From Mesotaenium endlicherianum (lineage: Eukaryota > Streptophyta > Zygnematophyceae > Zygnematales > Mesotaeniaceae), in NCBI GenBank assembly GCA_009602735.1, contig WELA01011789.1, positions 240,403-281,814 of the forward strand: 41,412 bases of DNA. Reading direction: 5' to 3'. Of the stretch, positions 11,634 to 21,400 are shown in pieces. The translations under genes and the position numbers were made by a program. Under the pieces are notes generated by a model, which was not told where the DNA came from, searched no databases, and was given only the letters and a program-made list of their open reading frames with translations. The stretch's first letter is position 1. The number at the start of each line of letters is the position of its first letter.

Positions 11634-11643
11634 GGGGGAGTGA
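11634..11643 (+). promoter_or_regulatory. Polypurine tract
   Basis: GGGGGAG(TGA) lies directly before the 3' LTR. This is the usual place and composition for the primer of plus-strand DNA synthesis in Ty3 elements. Confidence 0.85.
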
Positions 11644-12165
11644 TGTAGTGATTTGAGTTGTAATATATTAATTTGGTTTTATTTTAATGCTTTTGAATAT
11701 ATCTGGAGTAGTATTGTGTGGATTCAAGTGTGAATAGATACTCTAGTGACTTGGTTCATGTCCTTTGAACCTTCTAAGGCATTTTTGAAGTTAGAGGAAG
11801 GACCTAGAAGATCTCCATGTGGCAAAAGTCAAATGTGCCATTTTTAGGTCAAAAGGACATGTGTACATTATTCTAGAAAGAGGTGGCAAGTTTTGGGATG
11901 TGTTGGGTGCCAACACATCAACATACATCTTCCTAGAAATTATTTATGTAGCAAGTATATAAGCAAGAGCTAGAACATAGAAAGGCATTCCAGAATCACT
12001 ATTGTACTTGCCAAATTCCAGAAATATATTAACTTTCAACAAGCCATCTCTCTTTCAAGAAGCCATCTCTCTTTCAAGAAGCTACCACCTGTGTTCAAAG
12101 ATCTTTGTCTTGAATAGATAAAGTAATGCATTTTACTAAGTACTTTATCTATCTGTTTCACTACA
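11644..12165 (+). repeat. 3' LTR of the Ty3/Gypsy element
   Basis: The LTR is 522 bp, TGTAGTG...CACTACA, with perfect 7-bp inverted ends. It matches 3630-4128 throughout with about 28-30 substitutions by hand count, mostly transitions. It has a 22-bp tandem duplication (CATCTCTCTTTCAAGAAG twice, about 12043-12081) absent from the 5' LTR. TATA box near 11956. Confidence 0.95.
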
Positions 12166-12181
12166 GACAAGGTAAATGTCT

Positions 12182-12982
12182 TCAATTGTTCTGTCTTGAG
12201 GGCGTGTCATCATGATGAACATCGCCTCGTCTCTCGGCAAATTTATGCTTCGCCCCCCCCTGTGTGATGTGGTGAGTTCGAGGGTAATACTTCCCAGATT
12301 CTACCATGTGCAACAGCACAGAGGCAATATTGGGATAGCGCAATCCGTCCTTCCTCAATTTGTACACCCAATAATGCAACACTTTCTCATAAAGCGTGTT
12401 CAATGCTAACACAATTTTTGTCGTTGACATCGCCAAGAGCCAAATACATTTCACTACCCTTTGCTATCACCTCATCACTCACGTCTTCCCTCACAAGGAG
12501 AAAAGAAGGATTGACATGCAAATCTTTTGTATAATACCCATACATACCCACAAATGTGTGGAGACTTCTTTGCGCCAAGAACTTCGTTAGCACACAAATT
12601 CCTCTACCCTCCAAAGTAGTTTTGCCCCACCGCCCTTCACTCCATCCCATAAAATTTTAAGGTCTTTAGTGCCAACAAGAGCAGACTTTAAATGAATCTA
12701 TAATACCCCCTGAGCGTGGTCATGAAAATATGTACCACCCGTTTCACTCCCAAAAAGACCTTTATCAACATGTTCCTTGTTTAAATAGTTTCCAAGTCTC
12801 GAAAATTCTGCATCTGTCGGATGACCCCCATCACGCGTTATGGTCATTGACACCTCTATGGCAGGGGTCGATTGAAGCCGTGCAACAGGCACGTCTTCAC
12901 TTGTGCTGGAGCATGATTTTTCTACATCTCCTTTTTTTTTACGAGAAGATATCACTGCGTCAGCCTTACGCTTTTCTTTCAC
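12182..12982 (-). pseudogene. Broken ORF of unknown family
   Basis: Three overlapping or adjacent minus-strand frames read as one decayed protein. 12982-12698 is hydrophilic and Ser/Lys-rich, starting MKEKRKADAV. After an in-frame TAG, the same frame continues (KILWDGVKGGGAKLLWRVEEF) to about 12595. The next frame carries FLAQRSLHTFVGMYGYYTKD to about 12390, and a third frame runs from LYEKVLHYWVYKLRKDG to the stop at 12182. Two stops and two frameshifts break about 260 codons. I do not recognise the family. Its position beside the retrotransposon and amid repeats suggests the remains of another mobile element or a decayed gene copy. Confidence 0.5.
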
Positions 12983-13158
12983 TATTTCAGGCCTCGTTCT
13001 CAGACAATCTGTTCTGTCAGAGAGCGTTTGTGGTTGTGAGACGCAGTACAGTCGCAGACCCTAATCATGCAATTTCACTCACAAACAAGTGTGTTCGTCA
13101 GAGAACGAGGCCAAACGAGGCCAAGCGTGCCAAACACACGCGCGCCGCTTGCGATCGT

Positions 13159-13420
13159 GCGAGGCCCTTACTGATTCCCCCCCACAAGAGTTACGTGAGG
13201 GGCGCCTTACTGACGAACACAAAACAAGCCTCGTTCTGGACTCTGAACGAATCTTGTTTTGTGTTCGTCACTAGAGTGCTGTGAGGGGGAATTCAGTAAG
13301 GGCTGTCGCTCGTGTGAGCTCTAATCCATTATGTACGCGTTTCATCTCAATTGACGCGAAAAGCGTTCAATTGTGTCTCCCGCGGTCCGCCCTTTCGCAA
13401 TAAAAGTGACTTCCTTCATC
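13159..13420. repeat. Inverted repeat related to the 1.9-3.3 kb tandem repeat
   Basis: The forward arm at about 13159-13236 (GAGGCCCTTACTGATTCC ... GACGAACACAAAACAAG) has its reverse complement at about 13240-13320, with a spacer of only a few bases. The right arm then extends to about 13420 and aligns, reversed, with 2905-3112 (shared GCGAAAGGGCGG.CCGC, AACGCGTA and CACGAGCGA.GCCCTTACTGA words). A smaller inverted pair (GCCTCGTTCTC / GAGAACGAGGC) lies at about 12991 and 13101. Confidence 0.75.
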
Positions 13421-14118
13421 CATTAGGCCATCTTTCTTTCTGATGCTTATCGATTAGAGAGTGCGCCCTTTAGGCTTTTTGCGAGCGGCCTTGGCGAAGC
13501 GAAAGGCTCGCCTGGGCCGCGAGGTAGCTCTTGATGGGGGCATGGAAGAGGGCGTTTTTGTTGCTTAGATGAGTTCGTGGGGTCTGAGGGTTGGGAGCGC
13601 ATGTTCGTGGGCAGCCACAGCCGCTCGCCGTTGCCGGCGGCATGGCCGCCTGCTTGTTATTAGGGTGTTAGAGAGAGAGAGGGTGGGAAGGGAGGGGAGA
13701 AGGCATGGTGGAAGGAGGAGGGAGGGAGGGAGGGTAGGTCGTAGCGTCAACTGCGAGCGTCGACAACATTCGACTTGTATTGACGCTTCTTTTTGTCGGG
13801 ATCGTTTGGAGGGGCTTTGCGAGGGGAACTTGTCAGTGCCCTCACAAAGTATCAACATCGATCAAGAACAAGACTTTACACCACAGTGGTGCATCGGTGT
13901 GCATCCTCTAATCCTCCTTTTGCCGCTCACAAGTGCTCGCAAGCAGCCCGCGGGCCGGCACCCTGGGGCCCCGGTATCTTGCGAGCAATTTTTCCTTCAA
14001 CAAAGATTGATGAGACGTAAAAACGCCAAAGCGTCCTAGCTGTTTCGAGTAATCTGTTGAGGAAATCCGATTTATTTTGGAGTTTACTCCATTTCATCTG
14101 ATTAGATACCCTCTTTTA
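13421..14118. other. Non-coding stretch with a purine-rich tract
   Basis: No gene recognised. A GAGA/GGGAGGGA purine tract covers about 13668-13735. The overlapping frames on both strands are low-complexity. Confidence 0.5.
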
Positions 14119-14912
14119 GGCCCAATTTACATTGGGCAAATCGATCGCGACTTTATTGATTGAAAAGTTCAAACCAGTACTTGCTAATACAATTTCAATT
14201 TGAGCGCGATAAACGTGTTGTTTACAGTGGTCTTTAGGCGCAACGTGATTGATTGAAATTGGTAGAAACATTGATTGAACTTCGTTGATTCAATCAATCG
14301 AACTCTCGAGCAGGTTTGAAATCCTGAGATGTGTTCGACCCCTCAAACCAATGACTCAATTGACAAGGATGTCGCTATTAGGTAGGAGATTCAAATAAGT
14401 ATGTACTCGCGAAGTACTTTTTGTTTTTTGCAATGATTTCGAGACGACAAGGAGTAGAGAAAAAAATATTCGCGTCCACCAAGTTTCTATTCTCAGCATT
14501 CGTCTCTAGACCCATCGCGCACAGATTTGTCTACCTGGTGCTTTTGCACAGTCTAAAAGAACCTGCACCATGGCTTCCATATCGTCTTACCTCACTGTTG
14601 CAATTGGAAATGACCCTCTGCCGAGAGAGATCACCTCGGAAGGAATTTTAGTGCGAATCCTTCAATGTGAAAATGCACGTTGTTGAGTCTGACCGAGCGC
14701 AAAAAATATGCGGAGAGCAAGCGCCACAGCATAGGGAGGGGATTTGTCCAATTCATTCAAATAATTACATGCGTGTGCACTGTAAACGTGAATGTGCTTA
14801 GCTGTTTGAAACTTGGTCGTCTATTTTGTCTTCGTCGCTTCGATCTCGTAGTTTCTCAATACCGCAATTCGCGTTGATCAATTGAATGCCTGTGGCCACC
14901 CTAAATTGGGCC
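14119..14912 (+). mobile_element. Non-autonomous terminal-inverted-repeat element, copy 1 (PIF/Harbinger-like)
   Basis: The element is 794 bp, begins GGCCCAATTTAC and ends AAATTGGGCC, flanked by TTA at 14116-14118 and 14913-14915. It aligns along its length with the element at 16875-17591 (shared GATTGATTGAAAAG, GTTTACAGTGGT, GACGACAAGGAGTAGAGAAAAAA, GTTTGAAACTTGGTCGTC and GCCTGTGGCCAC words). TTA/TAA target sites and GGGCC-type ends fit PIF/Harbinger (Tourist) elements, but no transposase is present, so family assignment is inference. It is the most diverged of the three copies. Confidence 0.8.
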
Positions 14913-15026
14913 TTATAAAAGCAGAAGGTAGCAACAGGTAGAAAGACAGCAAGAACGCGCACATGTCAAATTTGATGAGCATTCAACATGCGTAAGAGCA
15001 GTTAACTACTTAAAAGCAGTTAAAAG

Positions 15027-15130
15027 CAAGGTCAATATTGACTGGTAGGTGGAGGAACTGGCAAGGTCAATTTTAACTGGCCCGCGGAGTAAATAGCAAG
15101 CGTAATTTTAGCTGGTACGCGGGATTTATA
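15027..15130. repeat. Minisatellite, short block
   Basis: Three degenerate copies of a ~35-40 bp unit containing ACTGG(TA/CC)CGCGG and TAAATAGCAAG. The same unit forms a longer array at 15440-15812, separated from this block by about 310 bp of unrelated sequence with no gene. Confidence 0.7.
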
Positions 15131-15439
15131 GCGAGGCGTCTCTGTTTTTGGCCCCTAAATGAAATACCAGGGAACGTATAGAGTGCTTTCTGTGTAAATT
15201 TGACCTGCTATGCATTCAAGCAGCAACCAACACCAAAGATGATGTCGCCACCAAGTCACACACAGTTCAGGCTGCCCGCTGGCTTGCTGCAGACCACGTC
15301 TCGAACTTGCTGCCAGTCTTATGTTCCTCCCACTGGGGGGGCCCACAGAGGACCATGCTCAATCGCTCGCCTTTTGATTTGTGCCAGCCTGTGGGGTATA
15401 TGAGTGTGTGAGTGCTGGAGGCACGCCTGAGACATGGCA

Positions 15440-15812
15440 GCTGAAATATGCCCGCGGAGTCAATTGCAAGCGGAATTTGAACTGCGGAATAAGTAGCACG
15501 ATCAAGTTGAACTGGTATGTGGACTAAATAGCACGGTCAAATTTAACTGGTACGCGGTCACTGGTACGTGCAATTAATAGCAAGGTCCAATTTAACTGGT
15601 ACGCGGAATAAACAGCAAGTGGTACGCGGAGTAATAGCAGGGCAATTTTAAGTGGTACGCGAAATAAGTGGGAAACTAGGTGCAGTTTCCTGGTGCGCGG
15701 GATGAGAGGCAAGCTAGGGGCAATTTTTACTGGTACGCGAAGTGAACGGGAAGGGCTCTTTTTAGCGGTATGTGGAATGAATGGCATGCGACTGTACTGG
15801 TATGCGGGATGA
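15440..15812. repeat. Minisatellite, main block
   Basis: About twelve degenerate copies of a unit with core AACTGGTACGCGGA and spacer TAAATAGCAAGGTCAATTT, average spacing about 33 bp but irregular. An 87-codon minus-strand frame across it reflects only the repeat. Copies at about 15547, 15595 and 15729 are clearest. Confidence 0.75.
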
Positions 15813-15880
15813 ACGGGATAACAGCGCTAGTTCGCTGTTGTAGTCAGTCGTATTCAGTCGCAGTCAATCTATTCTATGCA

Positions 15881-16115
15881 TGGGGGGGAAACTCCCTTCG
15901 AGAATCCGAGTGAAATAGCGCCCAAAATTCAAGGTTTTAAATTAGCGCCATGAAATCCAAATGTCAAAATTAGTACAGTGAATTAGTGCCCTTAAATCCA
16001 ACAAACATGTATTCATAGCGCCCTGAAATCAAACGTGGGAAATTTAGTGACAAGATTCAAAAAATTAAGGTTCCGAATTCAAAATCTCGGAAAATTAGCG
16101 CCCAGTTTCCCCCCC
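15881..16115. mobile_element. Small MITE-like element with G-tract inverted ends
   Basis: GGGGGGGAAACT at the left and AGTTTCCCCCCC at the right are perfect inverted repeats about 235 bp apart, with AT on the outer side at both ends. The interior is AT-rich with imperfect repeats of TTAGCGCC and TGAAATCCAA words about every 30-40 bp. It has no coding capacity. The target duplication is too short to be certain. Confidence 0.6.
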
Positions 16116-16283
16116 ATGATTCTGTGCAATCCTGTGCTATCCGGTCTATATCTGGTGGTCAACCAGGGTACGGCGGGGTACAGTGAGCTATGATTAAATA
16201 AAGCCGTTCAATAGTATTTGACTTAGTTGTCATTTGCGTCAAAGTGACATGCGGGGTCATATATGGCGCAGATAAGAGTCTAA

Positions 16284-17726
16284 GGGCCAATTTACAGTGG
16301 CCACAGGCACTCGATTGATCAACGCGAATAGCGGAATTGAAAATTACGAAATCGAAGCGACGAAGACAAAATAAAAGAACCAAGTTTCAAACAGCTAAAC
16401 AAAAAAGCGTTCACAGTGCACAGGCACAAAATTGATTGAGGGAAATGGTACAATCCCCTCCACATAATGTCGCGTTTCGTCTCCGCGTCATTTCCGGGCT
16501 CGGTTAGACCTCACGAAGCATATTTTAACATCGTGCATCGTTCATCTTGCTCTTAAAATTAGACACATATGTGCGGGATACGTTCAGAGACAAGTGTTGT
16601 GTAGAAAATTGGTGGACGCGAATATTTTTTTTCTCTACTCCTTGTCGTCTCGGTATCGTTAGCAAAAAAAAGAAAGTACTCTACGGGTACATCGTGATTT
16701 GATTCCCCTACCTAATACCGACAGTCCTTATCGATCGAGTGGTCGTCGAGGAGGGGTCATTCGAGAGGTCGAACACATTCCAGAACTTCATTTCTGCTCT
16801 CGAGCAGAATTGAAAAGGCGAGGTTGATTGATGAAACCAGAAAATTCAATCAAATTCTTCACAAACTTCATTCAGGGCCAGTTTACAGTGGCCAAATTGA
16901 TGCCGGGTCGATTGATTGAAAAGTACTTCGCTGTACCTTGAAGTACATTTCCAATTTTAGCGCGATGAAACTGTTTACAGTGGTGTCAAGGCGCGACGCG
17001 ATTGATTGAAGTTTGTGAAGAATTTGATTGAACTTTCTGGTTTCAATCAATCGACCTCGCCTTTTCAATTCTGCTCTTGAGCAGAATTGAAATTTTGGAA
17101 TGTGTTCAACCTCTCGAATGACCCCTCCTCGACGACCACTCGATCGATAGGACTGTCGGTATTAGGTAGGGGAATCAAATGAGGATGTACTCGTGGAGTA
17201 CTTTCTTTTTTTGCTAACGATTTTGGGACGACAAGGAGTAGAGAAAAAAAATATTAGCGTCCACCAAGTTTCTATGCAACACTCGTCTCTGAACGTTTCG
17301 CGCACAGATATGTCTAATTTTAAGAGCAAGATGAACGATGCACGATGTTAAATATGCTTCGTGAGGTCTGACCGAGCCCGGAAATGACGCGGAGACGAAA
17401 CGCGACATTAATGTGGAGGGATTGTACCATTTCCCTCAATCAATTTTGTGCCTGTGCACTGTGAACGCTTTTTTGTTTAGCTGTTTGAAACTTGGTCGTC
17501 TATTTTGTCTTCGTCGCTTCGATCTCGTAATCTTCAATTCCGCTATTCGCGTTGATTCTATCGAGTGCCTGTGGCCACTGTAAACTGGCCCTCAATCTCG
17601 TCGCGCCTTGACACCACTGTAAACACCAGTTTCATCGCGCTAAAATTGGAAAATGTACTTCAAGGTACAGCGAAGTACTTTCCAATCAATCGACCCGGCA
17701 TCGATTTGGCCACTGTTAGCTGGCCC
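16284..17726 (-). mobile_element. Non-autonomous inverted-repeat element, outer copy, interrupted by its own kind
   Basis: The outer ends are GGGCCAATTTACAGTGGCC at 16284 and its near inverse at 17726, flanked by TAA at 16281-16283 and 17727-17729. Removing the inner element (16875-17591) and one 3-bp duplication leaves 723 bp that aligns, reversed, with the 717-bp inner copy end to end. Orientation is minus relative to copy 1 and to the inner copy. No coding sequence. Confidence 0.88.
16875..17591 (+). mobile_element. Inner copy of the same inverted-repeat element
   Basis: This copy is 717 bp, begins GGGCCAGTTTACAGTGGCC, ends GGCCACTGTAAACTGGCCC, and is flanked by TCA at 16872-16874 and 17592-17594. 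The interrupted outer sequence around the site (CTTCAATCAATCGCG in the inner copy's equivalent position) explains both flanks with one TCA duplicated. Its right-hand ~585 bp pair with 16284-16871, and its left ~140 bp with 17595-17726, forming a large imperfect palindrome. A local palindrome around CTGCTCTTGAGCAGAATTG lies at about 17063-17092. Confidence 0.88.
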
Positions 17727-17729
17727 TAA

Positions 17730-18429
17730 GACCCTCAAGTTTAAAGCCAGCAGACTCCATTACCCAAATATTCAGTAACACACATTAAGAGCAACCATAC
17801 CAGCTGCCACCAGCCGATCTCAGTGCGATCGACAGAGTTCAACTGGAGCAGTTTGAATTGGTTTGAATTTTGAACGAGCAAGTCTGGTCATCATATTCGG
17901 AGTTGGTCGATAGATGGGATCCACCCGACGGTCAGGGCTTTTCGTGAAACAGTGGTGCTCCTTCCTCGTAGTTAAGGGGACCCAAGTGCTGTTGAGCTTC
18001 TGTTAGCGATGGGTTGTGAGGACCGAGGTACACCTGCTTCCTTACAGATACCTCAATCGTTAGAGCATATGTTTACGCATGGCTTCCAAATAATTTTCGT
18101 TTGATACAAGTGATGCATTGCGTGATTCATAACTGCTTCTATTAGATTTAACGCTAGTCTTTCTTGTTGACCTTTGGACGGTAAATAGAACGACGATTAC
18201 TCAATAGGATCAGGACTTGTGTCCATTTCTTATTCATGTGATGATGCTGTCAATCGCTTATTGTTCAAAGGACGTTACTCTAGCTCAGTGTTTGCATTTT
18301 CTGGCCGCTCAAGGAGCAGTGGGAGGAAAGATGCTGTCGCATCAGTTGTAATCCTATACCGGTCTTGTGAGAGTTGAACGGAGAAAAGTTCCGATCAATA
18401 GTAGTTGCCAGGACTGTGAAGCAGACACG
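17730..18429 (+). other. Upstream region of the GT31 gene
   Basis: No coding sequence or repeat recognised. It should hold the promoter and 5' untranslated region of the glycosyltransferase gene, but I cannot place a TATA box or start site with confidence. Confidence 0.4.
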
Positions 18430-21400
18430 ATGCGCGGACGAGGAGTTAACTCGCCGTCAGCGGGCTCCTTTGTCCTCTATATTATTGGATTCTTTGCATG
18501 TGTATACATAGGTGGAAGGTGAGGTACCTTCGCCTCAAAGCACCCAATTATTTGTGGGAATTTTAAGTCGACTTTGGGCAGCAATCTGCCGTGGGAATAT
18601 TGTCTGGTTCTTCTTTAGTACGGACGCCTCTGAAGAAATTTCGGAACACTCCCCATCTTCTGTAGCAGCTCTTGTACGTGCATGAATACAGGAGTTGCAA
18701 ACATGTGTGTGTGTGGAGCTCCAGTACGGACAAACATCACGGATCTTTGCTTGTCTACTTGTAGCTTCATGGAGACAGTAGAGGAACTGATTGCCCCATG
18801 TCAAAAATGTCGTCCTTTTTTCTCATACTTATTAGGGACGTTTCGGTATTCTCGCAGGATATGGCACAGCACAGACAACAGCAGCGCATATATGCGACCT
18901 GCATTAGTAGAGCCAGAAATAAGATCAACACAGCCAAGCCTGAAGGCAATTCAGGAGGTTGTTAGTGAACCAAAGTTGGTAAGTATCACTGTTTTCTGGT
19001 TATAGTCGTTATGAACCTCAGATGGTGCACCACAATGTGCATCAGGTTCGCAGTATCCAAGTGTTATATTCGCCAAAGACATCAATCTGCTGAGGACGCT
19101 CTTTGTGCATTGGTTTGCAAGCCTTGTACACAATATTGTGGGGTTATGCTGGCTAAAGTCAAGGTCAGCAGTCGCTGCAATTAGAGAGGGTTTGTCAAAA
19201 CAGCATTGAGTTTGTAAATCATGGCATGGAGCAAAAGGAATAATTATGAATGCATACGTTGCACACGTATATCTCTCAGACAAAGTTAGTAAAATCAGGA
19301 CTTGGAGAAGGCAAGGGTATCACCATCATGTGTCCGTGAGATATATGCTTCACAAAGGACGATCATGGCGAGGATGGCTTTTAAACTTGTTAAGTACTGG
19401 CTAGGTTGTACTTGACATGCATTCTTGACAACAGTGGTCTCTTTCGGCCTGTTGCAAAACGAGGGAAGTGGCGTCCTGGCATAAGCTCATTGTGGCAGAC
19501 TATTATTTGTGTGTCCTGGCATGAGCTCACTGTGGGACTATCTGGGCCAAATCATACTCTTTTGTCGGGCATGAGCTTACTGTGGGAATAGCCGGGCAGA
19601 AGCTGACTCATAAGTGAGTTGATTAGGGTGAACAACTCAGGCCCTGTCTGGAACACAGTCAGCATACTCATCCTCTATGCCCCTGAAGGTAAAGGCCAGG
19701 CTTGCATTCATGTGGTCGGGGTGTGTTTAGAACTCGACTCATATGTTCTCAATCTGGCACATCTGGGTCATGGTTGTTTATTTGAGCAGAAGCCGTTGGG
19801 TAGAGAACGAAGCATCTTGGAAGAAGTGGCTGCCACTCATGACGCCATAAAGTCAGTAGTATTCTTCAACTTCCTTGTTTGACAGATGCATGGCCTTTCA
19901 ATCAAAGTCCGAACACGAATCTCATCAGCACAGCCGAGGTCTGACACGGGCACTGAGGGTCTGCATTCAAAATCAGGGGGCCTTCTCGTGAATAGTATCG
20001 AAGCAGTTGAGCTGCTGCTTCTCTCTGCCACCTGTATGTAGAAGCCATATGTGGATGCATCCCGTTCTTTTGTATTATGAGTTGGCAACTGCTGCATGGA
20101 CATGTAAGACACTCGTTTGCCTCCAAGGGTTGCATCAGTTGGAGCTGAGAGTGGTGCCAGGTGGCATCCTGCAACTTGCGACATCCCCTGAATGTCCCCA
20201 AGCTTCACTAGAAGTCTTTGTGAAGAGCATCAGCACTGGCTAGTCTGCGTCTCACTATTACGTGAAGAACCTGCATCTTCTAGCTTTTCTCCCCCTTACC
20301 CCTCGCCCACTTTCTCCCTCCCACATCTTGCCTCCTGTCGAGATAGCTGAGAAATTTCGTAACTTGCTTCAAATTCCTTTCCCTAAGAAAGAAAACACTT
20401 GGGAGTTGAGAAGTATAACTCTATCATCTCTACGCTGTCCGGCCATCTTTCTACTGTCTCTTGCTGGTTCACTCGCTACAGGACTTTGGATAAGACCATT
20501 TCATCGCTTGAGATGGAGCTAGCTGCTGCCCGGGCATCCAATCTGCGAAAGCCCTCCAAGGATGGATCACCTGGATCCGATGGTGAGAAGGCCTCAGAGA
20601 GTGAACCTCGTCAGAAGGTCCTGGTTGTGGTGGGGATTAACACAGCTTTCAGCAGCAAGAAGCGACGAGACTCGGTCCGCAACACGTGGATGCCTCAGGG
20701 TAGGTCTATCACTTGTTATCCTATCACATACTAAATTCCTTCCAACATCCTGACACGCCTTGACCCTTAGAAGGAGACCATGTGGAGCATGGAGTGTGCA
20801 TGTCTTTAATGAGTGCGTAGATTAGCACTGGTTCAGCAGAAAGGGAGTAAGCCGACGCCTTCCTTTGTGTTTTGGACGCGGTAATCTTATATGTCACTCA
20901 GTAGTATCTCTGGCCCGTGGCCCTGCCATCTCGACGGCATTTTGGCAAGGTTTATGATAGGGGTAGTAGCCTCCTATTTTGGACCAGCCAGAGGCAAGGG
21001 CTGCTAAAGGTGTCATATGCAGCTTACAAGGCTGGCTGGTGCCATCGGTGCATCGAGCTCACTGATTGCATTTTAAAAGCTGGCAGGTTTGTCATTGGTA
21101 GGCACATTGGCACAGACTGATGGGTTTTGTCACCCAATTTGTTTGTTGATTATGAGGAGGAGATGGGGCGTGTTTGGTTATGAGGAGGAGATGGGGTGTT
21201 GGTTTGTCGAGCGTGAGGAGATGGGGTGCATTTGATATTGTGGTGGGATGGGGGGGGCGGGCTCGACACGTCAGGAGCACTTGGGCAGCTCAGGACTCCC
21301 GTAATTGGAACATGATGCTTGCGCTAGTAGGTCACGACACTGCGAGGGTGAGTTGCTCGGTGTCTGCAGTAGGTAGGCAGGTTGGCCTGTCGTGGTTCTT

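Larger units (their letters stand above)
3630..12165 (+). mobile_element. Degenerate Ty3/Gypsy chromovirus LTR retrotransposon with nested insertions
   Basis: Both LTRs, the primer-binding site, polypurine tract and the whole gag-pol order (gag, protease, reverse transcriptase, RNase H, integrase, chromodomain) are present. The 5 bases GACAA flank it exactly at 3625-3629 and 12166-12170, a standard Ty3 target duplication, so the ends are certain. The element spans 8,536 bp, of which about 1,935 bp are two later solo-LTR insertions with their duplications, leaving about 6.6 kb, normal for a chromovirus. By eye the two LTRs differ at roughly 6% of positions, and the coding region has at least four in-frame stops and several frameshifts, so it is an old, inactive copy. 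Integrase before a C-terminal chromodomain places it among the chromoviruses, which in plants often insert into heterochromatin. Confidence 0.96.

Noticed and set aside
13159-13320. Possible CRISPR-like or rho-independent terminator hairpin
   Set aside because: The inverted repeat is a eukaryotic repeat-family copy, with no spacer array and no adjacent bacterial gene.
20399-20481. Upstream extension of the GT31 exon 4 frame to an ATG at 20399
   Set aside because: A polypyrimidine-AG acceptor ends at 20481, and the exon at 19790-19851 supplies the conserved THDAIK sequence in the right phase.
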